This document shows positions 23,815 through 32,297 of a stretch of DNA of 64,000 bases, one piece after another; the first letter of the stretch is position 1; the number at the start of each line of letters is the position of its first letter. Source of the stretch: Mycobacterium montefiorense (GTDB lineage: Bacteria; Actinomycetota; Actinomycetes; Mycobacteriales; Mycobacteriaceae); contig NZ_BFCH01000018.1 of the NCBI RefSeq assembly GCF_003112775.1, positions 734,362-798,361 of the forward strand, given 5' to 3'. Under the pieces are notes generated by a model, which was not told the DNA's origin, made no database searches, and was given only the letters and a program-made list of their open reading frames with translations. The position numbers were made by a program, and so were the translations under genes.

Positions 23815-25635
23815 CTATTTCCCGGGCGGAAGTTGGCGTGGGCCTTCGGGGGAACGCAGTTCGCGCGGCCCCTTGCGCTCGGTCAGTTCGCGCGTACGGC
23901 CGCTATCGGCCGGCCCCAGCTCCAAGCCGTCGGTGTCTTTGACCGAAAGCCGTAACGGATTGCTCCCTCGGTGCCTGCCTAGCTGCCGGGTGGGGTAATC
24001 GCGAGCCTCATGCTGTCCGTGCGACGAGGGGATCCGCCCGGGGTGCGCCGCATCCGTGGAGGACGGCCCCGACGACGGCTGGCCGGCGTCTGAGCTCTCG
24101 GAGTCCATCGTCACTTTGCGAGTGCGCCGCAGGGAAAACGTAATCTCCTCGACTTCTTCGAACACCTGACGCGCGGTGCGCAGCGGCGCGGTGCTGTTGT
24201 CGATCGCCCGCGCGACGAAGGGCGGCACCAGCGGGCGAATCCAGCGGGCCGCCGCCCGAGTTGCATCGGGAAGGGACGGGATTAGCGGCGTGACGCGCTC
24301 GTCCGGCACTTGCACCTCGGCGGCCTGCTCGACCTGTGCCGGTAGGTTCTCCACCTCCTGCGGCGCCTCAGCCTCGGAATCCTTTGCGCTGGCCGGTAAT
24401 TCGGCGATAGCTCGGCTGGCTGCCTCTGCTTCGGCAGCGATCGGCAGGTAGATGTCTTCCTCCACCGGTTCGAAGGTCCGTTGCGATGACGCGGTCTGCG
24501 GCGCCTCGATGGCGTCGGCGACTCGCCGGCGTTGCTGCTCCCGGTCGATTTCGGTCTGCGCCTCGATGGCGAGTCGAGCCTGGGTGAGTTGATGTTCGGC
24601 CCACAGGATTTCGGCCTCGCGGCGAATCTCGGCCTGCTTGACCGCGACCGCGGTGTCCGCATTGAGTTCGGCGCGTTCACGGTCCGCGCGTGCTGTCGCA
24701 TGACGATCCTGGGTCGTCTCGCCGCGCCACATCCGCAGGATCAGGGGCAGCAGGTAGACCAGCACGAAAAAGGCGATCGTCAACAGCCGCAACATCAACG
24801 CCCCGGCACTGGCGAAGGTGAGGTCGTTCATCGCCAGCCAGCGTGCGCCGAGTCCGCCCGGGCCCGCATCGGCGAGCAGGCTTTGCCGCGCCTCGGTGAC
24901 GGCCTGCTCCTGGCGGCTAATTGTCGCGTCCAATTCGGGCGCCTGGCGGTCGCGGGCCGCCAATGCATTGTCGAGCTGACGCTGAGTATCGGCGAGAAGC
25001 TGGTTAGCCGTTCGGGTTTCGGGACCGGAGCCGGGAACACCGGTGATCCGAGTCTGTGGGCACGCCGGGCTGGGGTGGTATTCACAGCGCGCGATGACCA
25101 AGGCGTTGTCCTGGTTGTCGCGGGCCTGCGCGACAGCGTTGTCGAGCCCGGCGCGCGCATTCCGCGACTGTTCCAGCGTCTCCGAGGCCTGCACGACGGC
25201 CGGCGCCGAGTCGGCGGTACGTAGCGCCCGATCGTCGAGGCGGTGATCGATCGAGCGCGAAAACACGGCGAGCGCGGCCAGTTCGCCGACGACAACGCCG
25301 ACTGCCACGGCAACAACCGCGCGGCCCGCGATGCCGGCCCAGCCACGGTGCGGGCCGCCCGCGATGCCGCGAGTCACCGCGCCAACCAGCAGACCGAAGA
25401 CAAGCGTCAACGCGACGACCGCAAACAGCGACCAGCGGGCCGACCCGTTCACCGCCAACGCCGCGACCAGCCAGGCCAGCACGGCTCCGAGCAGCACCAC
25501 CGCGCCCGCCACGGCGTGGGTGGACCTCTCGTGACGCTCACCTAATTCGCGCCAGTGTCCGCCGCCAAACCAGGTCAGAACCCCCTCGAGCCGGGAGACG
25601 GCTGAGTGCGGCTCAATCATTTCGTGGGTGCCCAT
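23815..25635 (-). CDS. DUF4407 membrane protein (Rv1779c-like)
   Basis: About 606 residues; ATG 25635 with GGAG just upstream (a GTG one codon earlier is possible). Two hydrophobic pairs lie near residues 43-110 (AVVLLGAVLAWLVAALAV; GRAVVAVAVGVVVGELAALA) and one at about 280-305 (LRLLTIAFFVLVYLLPLILR). Between them is an extracytoplasmic coiled-coil-like stretch rich in Gln, Ala and Arg. A long charged cytoplasmic helix follows (AVKQAEIRREAEILWAEHQ), then a disordered Pro/Ser/Arg tail. The architecture suggests a membrane scaffold; its function is unknown. It converges with cyp144, 7 bp apart. Confidence 0.8.
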   Translation of the reverse strand: MGTHEMIEPHSAVSRLEGVLTWFGGGHWRELGERHERSTHAVAGAVVLLGAVLAWLVAALAVNGSARWSLFAVVALTLVFGLLVGAVTRGIAGGPHRGWAGIAGRAVVAVAVGVVVGELAALAVFSRSIDHRLDDRALRTADSAPAVVQASETLEQSRNARAGLDNAVAQARDNQDNALVIARCEYHPSPACPQTRITGVPGSGPETRTANQLLADTQRQLDNALAARDRQAPELDATISRQEQAVTEARQSLLADAGPGGLGARWLAMNDLTFASAGALMLRLLTIAFFVLVYLLPLILRMWRGETTQDRHATARADRERAELNADTAVAVKQAEIRREAEILWAEHQLTQARLAIEAQTEIDREQQRRRVADAIEAPQTASSQRTFEPVEEDIYLPIAAEAEAASRAIAELPASAKDSEAEAPQEVENLPAQVEQAAEVQVPDERVTPLIPSLPDATRAAARWIRPLVPPFVARAIDNSTAPLRTARQVFEEVEEITFSLRRTRKVTMDSESSDAGQPSSGPSSTDAAHPGRIPSSHGQHEARDYPTRQLGRHRGSNPLRLSVKDTDGLELGPADSGRTRELTERKGPRELRSPEGPRQLPPGK

Positions 25636-25847
25636 CACACTCCAACACCTCCAGTCGTCAAGCCTCCCAGGCCAGCGGCCGACACACCGAATCGAAGCGC
25701 CGACGTGTGGCGTTGTTCACAACTCAATGGAATGGGGGTCGGACCTTCCCGCCGGCCGGTCTCAGCAGGTGGTATCCACCGCGAAATTCCTGCGACGCGG
25801 ACGGATCAGCGAAGATTCCGGCAAGTACCGTGAGACGGTATAAGCCT

Positions 25848-26405
25848 ATGCAAAACCACGAGTATGTCACCTACGAAGAGTTCGGACGCAGATTCTTCGA
25901 GGTCGCCGTCACGCCCGAGCGTGTCGCCGCGGCTTTCGCCGAAATTGCCGGCAGCGAGTTCGCCATGGAGCCGATTGCTCAGGGACCCGGTGGGATTGCC
26001 AAGGTCAGCGCAAACGTCAAGATCCAAGAGCCCCGCGTCACACGACGTTTGGGTGACAGCATCACCTTCGTCATTCACATTCCTCTGTCGATCGACCTAC
26101 TCCTGGACTTGCGCCTCGACAAGCAGCAGTTTGTAGTCTCCGGAGACATTGCATTGCGTGCGACCGCACGTGCCGCCGACCCGTTGGTGCTGATTGTCGA
26201 CGTCGCGAAGCCACGGCCGTCCGATATCACCGTCAATGTGTCGTCGAAGTCGTTCCGCGGCGAGATATTGCGCATTCTGGCCGGCGTCGACGGCGAGATT
26301 CGCCGATTCATCGCTCAGTACGTCGCCGACGAAATCGATGCACCCCAATCGCAAGCAGCCCAAATCATCGATGTCCAAGAGAAGTTGAACGAGGCCTGGC
26401 CCTAG
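25848..26405 (+). CDS. Conserved hypothetical protein (Rv1780-like)
   Basis: 185 residues from ATG 25848. There is no signal peptide or membrane segment. The sequence alternates hydrophobic and polar residues (SITFVIHIPLSIDLLLDLRL; FVVSGDIALRATARAADPLV), suggesting a beta-rich lipid- or ligand-binding fold. A helical C-terminus follows (RILAGVDGEIRRFIAQYVAD). It is divergent from the DUF4407 gene. I do not recognise a catalytic motif. Confidence 0.75.
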   Translation: MQNHEYVTYEEFGRRFFEVAVTPERVAAAFAEIAGSEFAMEPIAQGPGGIAKVSANVKIQEPRVTRRLGDSITFVIHIPLSIDLLLDLRLDKQQFVVSGDIALRATARAADPLVLIVDVAKPRPSDITVNVSSKSFRGEILRILAGVDGEIRRFIAQYVADEIDAPQSQAAQIIDVQEKLNEAWP

Positions 26406-26544
26406 GCTTAGCCGAGCCGAAATCCATTGAGCCACATGGTCGCAGCCGGAGCGGGATTCCCTTCTCGCCGCCAGTAAGGGTGGGTTAGTCTACCGCCGTG
26501 CGATAGCCGTTTCAGACTGATAGATCCAGCATGTAGAGGCTCAC

Positions 26545-26957
26545 ATGACCCATCGCTGGTTGGTCGCGGCAATGCTAGTCGCCGGATTGGCGATATCGGG
26601 CTGTTCTTCCGCTAGCAAAGCTACCAATTCGCCCGGATCCACAAGAAAGAGTTCCGCTTCCGCGCCTGTTACGACGGGGTCTCCGTCGAGCGAAACCACC
26701 GAGGCAGCACCGTCCACCACGCTAGACATCAGCCAATGCGTCGACGTCACCGGCGCGAACGCGGACCTGCTCACCGCGTCCGATAAAGATGGCGCCCGCA
26801 AAGCTGCCGACACCCTTGCGAAATACGACCCGCCGGCGCAGGTCAAGGAGCGATCGAACACTTCGTCACCACCGGCGGTGCTCACTTTGATGACCCGGAC
26901 TACACGAAATACAACAAACTCGTCAGCGACTGGGTACAAGGCATTTGTCCGACGTAA
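26545..26957 (+). pseudogene. Small lipoprotein gene with a -1 frameshift
   Basis: ATG 26545 opens a lipoprotein signal (WLVAAMLVAGLAISGC, lipobox LAISGC) followed by a Ser/Thr linker and DISQCVDVTGANADLL. After KYDPPAQVKE, near 26850, the open frame turns to Ser/Thr/Arg nonsense and runs to 27006. One base back, a sensible tail appears: AIEHFVTTGGAHFDDPDY, then SDWVQGICPT and a TAA at 26955-26957. A single base lost near AAGGAGCG explains both. The intact protein would have about 137 residues and a second cysteine near its end. It may be a real mutation or a sequencing error. Confidence 0.65.
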
Positions 26958-27160
26958 TCGTTGGCAGCAGTCGATCACGGGCAGATTGTTCAGGGTCCGG
27001 AGTTAGCTGAGTTGGCCGGGGACCAAGCGCGAAGTCATTGGGCGGGCGCGTTTACCGCCTCCCCATGCGGGGGTATGCGGTCCAAACAGTTTGGGGGCCC
27101 TAGGTGGTGTTGCCCGGTCCCCGTAATTTTCCGCCACGGTCTCATAAGGAGCGACAAACC

Positions 27161-27589
27161 TTGGCACAGGTAGATGTTTCGACGTCGTCGGATCTGGACC
27201 CTAGCGCCGCCTGGAAGCTGGCTTCCGATCTGGGTCGATTCGACGAGTGGATGACGATCTTCGGTGGTTGGCGCGGCGAGATCCCGTCGACGATCGAGCA
27301 AGGCACCAAGGTCTCGTCATGCATCAGGGTGAAGGGATTCCGCAACATCGTTCACTGGACGGTGACCCGCTACGACGAACCCAAATCGATTGAGCTGCAG
27401 GGCCGCGGCCGGGGCGGGATTCGCCTTACCGTGGCGATGAACGTTACTGATATACAGCCGGGTTCGACGTTTCAACTCCACGCAGACATCGGCGGAGGCG
27501 TACTCAGTGGGCCGGTGGGCTCGGTCGTGGCGCGAGTTCTGCGATCCGATGTGCGCAAGTCGGTGGAAAACCTCGCCGCTATGCAATAA
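27161..27589 (+). CDS. SRPBCC family protein (Rv0910-type)
   Basis: 142 residues from TTG 27161, which has AAGGAG nine bases upstream; the frame extends to 27104 without support. The fold is that of polyketide cyclase/START-like proteins: AQVDVSTSSDLDPSAAWKLA, FDEWMTIFGGW, then alternating strands and a C-terminal helix (RSDVRKSVENLAAM). Rv0910, the closest family I recall, is described as a toxin paired with Rv0909. No antitoxin-like gene is adjacent here, so a toxin role is not supported by context. Confidence 0.7.
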   Translation: MAQVDVSTSSDLDPSAAWKLASDLGRFDEWMTIFGGWRGEIPSTIEQGTKVSSCIRVKGFRNIVHWTVTRYDEPKSIELQGRGRGGIRLTVAMNVTDIQPGSTFQLHADIGGGVLSGPVGSVVARVLRSDVRKSVENLAAMQ

Positions 27590-27676
27590 CCACCGGGGGA
27601 TTACCCCGTCGGGTGACGCTATCCGAAACATGTTCTGGCTAACCGACTTCGAGGCGAAGACGCGCAATTTGCAGGC

Positions 27677-28147
27677 TCAGCGCGGATCGGGGGGCAACAG
27701 CCGGCGTACCGGGTGCGTTTCGATGGCATTGACCGTCAACGACCGTCGACTGATCCGCCATCCCGAGTCCGTCGACTCGTACTCGTCGTCATAGCGCAGA
27801 TGCCAGGCCACATCGAGGACATCCTCGGCCCGCTGGGTCCAGTGATGTGCAACGCACGCGACCCGGCCTTGCGCCGTCCCGGGCCGCGACCCCGCGTCAT
27901 ACACCTCACCGACGATCGCGTGCTCGGTACGCGCCACCTCAGCAACCGATGCAACCGCGGTTGCGATGGCCTGTTGCCCGCGATGCGAATGAATCGGCTT
28001 CAGTTCGGCCGGCGGCGCAGGAACCGTCAACTCGGCCTCCGCTGTGAAAAGTGCTACCACAGCATCAAATTGGCGGTCATCGACTCCGGCCGCATATCGG
28101 TGTACCAGGTCGCTCAGCGCTGCTCGGTCGTTCGCTGAAAGAGTCAT
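27677..28147 (-). CDS. SnoaL-like / NTF2-fold protein (Rv1778c-like)
   Basis: 156 residues from ATG 28147. The N-terminus LSANDRAALSDLVHRYAAGVDDRQFD and FTAEAELTVPAPP is the SnoaL_4 pattern of small cone-shaped proteins that include isomerases, dehydratases and binding proteins. The remaining strands (HAIVGEVYD; VACVAHHW; WHLRYDDEYEST) complete the fold. In M. tuberculosis I recall this gene next to cyp144; here four other genes lie between. The substrate is unknown. Confidence 0.72.
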   Translation of the reverse strand: MTLSANDRAALSDLVHRYAAGVDDRQFDAVVALFTAEAELTVPAPPAELKPIHSHRGQQAIATAVASVAEVARTEHAIVGEVYDAGSRPGTAQGRVACVAHHWTQRAEDVLDVAWHLRYDDEYESTDSGWRISRRSLTVNAIETHPVRRLLPPDPR

Positions 28148-28226
28148 GACAGCCAAAGGCGTTGCGCGCCGGGGACCGGGGCAGGGGTGGATAACTTCAT
28201 GGCACCTGAAGCTAACAGGCGATCGG

Positions 28227-30368
28227 CTAGATGGTTGGCGGCGCGAGTGCGGTACGTACCGCGTCGGCGAGCGCGGCGGCCCGACGATCGGTGAACACGT
28301 CTTCGAGCATGACCGGCCGGCCGTCGGGGCCGGTCAACGGGACCCGCCAGTTCGGATATTCGTCGGTGGTACCGGGTTGATTCTGGGTTCGCCGGTCGCC
28401 GACCGCGTCGGTCAGCGCCACTCCCAACAATCGGGACGGCGTTCGGCCTAGGTAGCGGTACAGGGCAAGGACGACCTGTTCGGGGTCGTCGTCGCTGCCG
28501 CCGAGCAGCCCCACCCGGCGAAGCTCGGCCATCCAGGCCGCCAACTCGGCTCGGTCGGATTCGAGCTCTTCGGAGGCGGGCCGGGTCAGCAATCCCAGCG
28601 ACTCGCGCAACCGGACGTGCTCACCGGCCAGGTAACCGGCGGTCGGCGGCAGATCGTGGGTGGTGACCGACGACAGGCAGTACTCGCGCCAGCGCTCGGC
28701 GGGCAGCGGACCGCCACTGCCGTCCCGGTCCAGTTCGAACCACAGAATCGAGGTGCCCAACAGCCCCCTTAGGAGCAGATAGTCGCGGACCCACGGTTCG
28801 ACCGTGCCGAGGTCCTCACCGACGATCAGCGCACCGGCGCGGTGTGCCTCCAGCGCAACGATCCCGATCATCGCCTCGTGGTCGTAACGCACGTAGGTGC
28901 CTTCGGTGGGCAGTGCGCTCTCGGGGATCCACCACAGCCGAAACAACCCGATGATGTGGTCGATGCGAACACCGCCGGCATTCCGCAGCACCGCCCGGAT
29001 CAGTGCACGGAATGGCTGATACTCCTGCTCGTCCAGCCGGTCCGGCCGCCAGGGTGGCTGCGACCAGTCCTGGCCGAGTTGATTGAACTCGTCGGGTGGC
29101 GCGCCCGCGGTGACGCCCAGTGCCAGCACATCCTGCAGCGCCCAGGCATCGGCACCGTTTGGATGCACGCCGACCGCCAGGTCATGCATGATGCCCAGCG
29201 ACATGCCGGCCCGTAGCGCCTGTGACTGCGCCGCGGCGAGTTGCTCATCGAGCTGCCATTGCAGCCAACGGTGGAAATCGACCGCATCCGCATGCTTTTC
29301 GGCAAATCGCGCCACTCCGATAGCGGAGGGGTGCTGCAAGAAGCCAGGCCAGGAATGCCAGTCGCCACCGTATTTCTCGGCCAGCGCGCACCAGACGGCG
29401 AAGGCGTCGAGCGCGCTACCTTCGCGCTCACGAAATGCCGCGTAGGCCAGCTCTCGGCCGGCCGAACGCGGGGCCCGGTAAACCAGCTTCAGCGCCTCCC
29501 GCTTGGCTGTCCAGGCGCTGTCGCGGTCGATGGCGTCGATCTGGCCGGCGTGCTGCTGGACGTCGTCCCGCAACCGGCGCAGCCGGCCACGTTTGGTCAG
29601 GTCGGCGTACTCGGGAATGGACTCAACGCGAAGATAAAGCGGGTTGAAGAAACGCCGCGACGTCGGAAGATACGGCGACGGTTCCATCGGAATCGTCGGT
29701 GTGGCCGCGTGCAGTGGATTGACGAGTAGGTAGTCGGCGCCGTGCCGGGAGGCGGACCACACCGCTAGGTCGGTCAGATCGGTGAGGTCGCCGACACCCC
29801 ACGACTGCTCGGATCGCACGCTGTACAGCTGAGCGGCCAGGCCCCACGCCCGGCGCGCGCCTAGTTGCTCCGGCAGTCCGAGCCAGTCGGGCGTCACAAT
29901 GAGCGCGGCGCTGGTTTCGGTGCCCCCAGAGCGCAGATGCAGGCGGTGATAACCCAACGGCAGGTCAGCCGGCAAGACAAAGCTGGCCTCGCCGACCCAT
30001 CGCCCGTCCAGATTGAACGGGGACGTGAAGTTGTCGACTTGTTGCACGCCGCCGTGCACCGTGCCGTCCTCGAGCCGCAACAACACTTCGGCGGGATCAC
30101 CGTGGGTCACGTGCACCCAGAACCGCGTCGGCGTGCCAGTGCGCGCGACGATGGTCGCCGGCAATCGACGTGCCCAATATGTGCGCAATTGATTGGTCAG
30201 CGCTTCGTTTCGGTCTTGCTCGGTGCCGGCCGCGATGCCGAGAGCCGCGAGCACAGCCACCAGCGTGCTCTCCGATACCTGCACCTGGCGGCGCGTCCAG
30301 TCCTCGTACCAAGTGGCAATGCCGAACCTGCCGGCAAGTTCGACCAACGACGGCGCGAGCTCAGTCAT
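28227..30368 (-). CDS. malQ: 4-alpha-glucanotransferase (amylomaltase), MalQ
   Basis: 713 residues from ATG 30368 (MTELAPSLVELAGRFG); an upstream ATG at 30377 and a frame to 30698 exist. GH77 features are clear: RAWGLAAQLYSVRSEQSWG, the nucleophile region GGVRIDHIIGLFRLWWIP, GEDLGTVEPWVRD and SVTTHDLPPTAGYL. It transfers alpha-1,4-glucan segments between acceptors in maltodextrin and glycogen metabolism. An N-terminal carbohydrate-binding-like domain of about 150 residues precedes the barrel, as in other actinobacterial MalQ. It is divergent from eccB5. Confidence 0.95.
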   Translation of the reverse strand: MTELAPSLVELAGRFGIATWYEDWTRRQVQVSESTLVAVLAALGIAAGTEQDRNEALTNQLRTYWARRLPATIVARTGTPTRFWVHVTHGDPAEVLLRLEDGTVHGGVQQVDNFTSPFNLDGRWVGEASFVLPADLPLGYHRLHLRSGGTETSAALIVTPDWLGLPEQLGARRAWGLAAQLYSVRSEQSWGVGDLTDLTDLAVWSASRHGADYLLVNPLHAATPTIPMEPSPYLPTSRRFFNPLYLRVESIPEYADLTKRGRLRRLRDDVQQHAGQIDAIDRDSAWTAKREALKLVYRAPRSAGRELAYAAFREREGSALDAFAVWCALAEKYGGDWHSWPGFLQHPSAIGVARFAEKHADAVDFHRWLQWQLDEQLAAAQSQALRAGMSLGIMHDLAVGVHPNGADAWALQDVLALGVTAGAPPDEFNQLGQDWSQPPWRPDRLDEQEYQPFRALIRAVLRNAGGVRIDHIIGLFRLWWIPESALPTEGTYVRYDHEAMIGIVALEAHRAGALIVGEDLGTVEPWVRDYLLLRGLLGTSILWFELDRDGSGGPLPAERWREYCLSSVTTHDLPPTAGYLAGEHVRLRESLGLLTRPASEELESDRAELAAWMAELRRVGLLGGSDDDPEQVVLALYRYLGRTPSRLLGVALTDAVGDRRTQNQPGTTDEYPNWRVPLTGPDGRPVMLEDVFTDRRAAALADAVRTALAPPTI

Positions 30369-30776
30369 GCCGCCCATCTTGCTGCCAAAAGCCGTCCGGC
30401 ACGATGCGGCCCGGGATCTGACCGCCGCGGCTTTTGCTGGCGGTCGATGACGTAGCAGGTCAGCTAAGTCGCCGAGAGCAGCACTGGTTGACAGGACGTG
30501 CTGGCCGTCCGTCGCTACGATCCCTTTGGAGACACGAATTATCCGGCCGGGGGATCCAGTGGGGAACTTGGAAACTGCCAGCTCAGTGGTGGTTGCTACC
30601 GCTGAGCCTGTCCCGGCCGCCGCTTTGCGGTCGGCTGCACGGGTGGACGCAGCAAGGCATGGCGGTAAACGCCACATTGCGCGGCGTGACGAGGTCATTG
30701 TGGGTGGCTTACGGTTATCGAGTGATTCGCGTGCTGGACGGTGTCCAGACGTTCTAGCAGACCGGATGGTGAATTA
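30369..30776. other. Divergent intergenic region malQ / eccB5
   Basis: This 408-bp region must hold the ESX-5 promoter. A TTGACA (30488-30493) and a TACGAT (30516-30521) are present on the + strand, but the 22-bp spacing is too long for a standard pair. An open frame 30526-30777 ends exactly at the eccB5 start, but its codon use is poor and it is not called as a gene. Confidence 0.35.
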
Positions 30777-32297
30777 GTGGCGGAAGAGAGTCGCGGGCAG
30801 CGCGGCTCGGGGTACGGCCTCGGGCTATCGACGCGCACGCAGGTGACGGGTTATCAATTCCTTGCTCGCCGAACCTCGATGGCGCTGACCCGCTGGCGGG
30901 TCCGCATGGAGGTCGAGCCGGGGCGCCGCCAGACTTTGGCCATTGTGGCGTCCGTGTCCGCGGCCGTGGTGATCTGCCTGGGTGCGCTGCTGTACTCATT
31001 TATCAGCCCGGCCGGCCAGGTGGGTGATTCGGCGATCATCGCCGACCGTGACTCCGGCGCGCTATACGTCCGCGTGGGCGACAGGCTGTACCCGGCGCTG
31101 AACCTGGCATCGGCCCGGTTGATCACGGGGCGCCCGGACAACCCGCACCTCGTTCGGTCCAGTCAAATCGCCAACGTGCCGCGTGGTCCGATGGTGGGTA
31201 TTCCCGGGGCGCCGTCGAACTTCGGAGCGAAGACGCCGACCTCGTCGTCGTGGCTGATCTGCGACACGGTCGCCGGTTCGACCGGGGTCGGCTCGCCGTC
31301 CGGCGTGACCGTCACGGTGATCGACGGGACACCCGATCTCAGCGGCCGCCGGCGAGTATTGAACGGCTCGGACGCCGTCGTCTTGAGCTACAGCGGGGAT
31401 ACCTGGGTCATCCGGGACGGGCGCCGGTCGCGGATCGACGCGGCGAACCGCTCCGTGTTGTTGCCACTCGGTCTGACACCGGAACAGATCAGCATGGCAA
31501 AGCCGATGAGCCGCGCTTTGTTTGACGCGTTGCCGGTCGGGCCCGAACTGACGGTCCCAGAGGTGCAGAACGCAGGCAGCCCGGCGACCTTCCCCGGCGC
31601 CCCCGGCCCGGTGGGGACGATCCTCATCACCCCACAAATCAGTGGGCCACAACAGTATTCACTGGTGCTGGCCGACGGTGTGCAGACCCTGCCGCCCCTG
31701 GTCGCGCAGATCATGCAGAACGCCGGCGGCGCGAACAACAGCAAGCCGATGACCGTCGAGCCGTCCGCGCTGGCCAAGATGCCGGTGGTCAACAAGCTCG
31801 ATCTGTCGTCGTATCCCGACAACCCGTTGAATGTCATGGACCTTCGGGAGAACCCGGCGACCTGCTGGTGGTGGGAGAAGACTAGCGGCGAAAACCGGGC
31901 CCGGATCCAGGTGGTCTCCGGGCCAACCATCCCGGTGGCGCAGGCCGAGACGAAAAAGGTTGTATCGCTGGTGAAGTCGGACACCACAGGCCGTACCGCC
32001 GACCAGGTCTACTTCGGTCCTAGCTTCGCCAACTTCGTCGCCGTCACCGGCAACGATCCCGGTGCCAAGACGACGGAATCGCTATGGTGGGTAACGGATG
32101 CGGGCGCCCGCTTCGGAGTGGATGACACCCGCGACGTGCGCGAGGCGCTGGGTCTGCAGACCACACCGAGCCTTGCGCCGTGGGTGGCGCTTCGACTCCT
32201 TCCGCAGGGCCCGACGCTGTCGCGGGCTGATGCGCTGGTGGAGCACGACACCCTCCCGATGGATATGTCCCCTGCAGAGTTGGTGGTACCGAAGTGA
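30777..32297 (+). CDS. eccB5: ESX-5 secretion system membrane protein EccB5
   Basis: 506 residues from GTG 30777, the same length as I recall for M. tuberculosis EccB5; the longer frame from 30741 is not needed. A short basic cytoplasmic N-terminus (STRTQVTGYQFLARRTSMA) is followed by one membrane helix (SVSAAVVICLGALLYSF). The rest is a large periplasmic domain with the family segments SGALYVRVGDRLYPALNLAS and GPQQYSLVLADGVQTLPPLV. Two cysteines (LICDTVAG, ATCWWWEK) probably form the conserved disulfide. It is part of the hexameric EccB-C-D-E pore. The stop overlaps eccC5 by 4 bp. Confidence 0.97.
   Translation: MAEESRGQRGSGYGLGLSTRTQVTGYQFLARRTSMALTRWRVRMEVEPGRRQTLAIVASVSAAVVICLGALLYSFISPAGQVGDSAIIADRDSGALYVRVGDRLYPALNLASARLITGRPDNPHLVRSSQIANVPRGPMVGIPGAPSNFGAKTPTSSSWLICDTVAGSTGVGSPSGVTVTVIDGTPDLSGRRRVLNGSDAVVLSYSGDTWVIRDGRRSRIDAANRSVLLPLGLTPEQISMAKPMSRALFDALPVGPELTVPEVQNAGSPATFPGAPGPVGTILITPQISGPQQYSLVLADGVQTLPPLVAQIMQNAGGANNSKPMTVEPSALAKMPVVNKLDLSSYPDNPLNVMDLRENPATCWWWEKTSGENRARIQVVSGPTIPVAQAETKKVVSLVKSDTTGRTADQVYFGPSFANFVAVTGNDPGAKTTESLWWVTDAGARFGVDDTRDVREALGLQTTPSLAPWVALRLLPQGPTLSRADALVEHDTLPMDMSPAELVVPK

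Noticed and set aside
27161..27589. Toxin-antitoxin module
   Set aside because: Only an Rv0910-type SRPBCC protein is present; no antitoxin-like gene lies next to it.
30526..30777. 83-codon ORF before eccB5
   Set aside because: TTG start, weak GC at third positions, no recognisable family; the end overlapping eccB5 GTG is intriguing but not enough.
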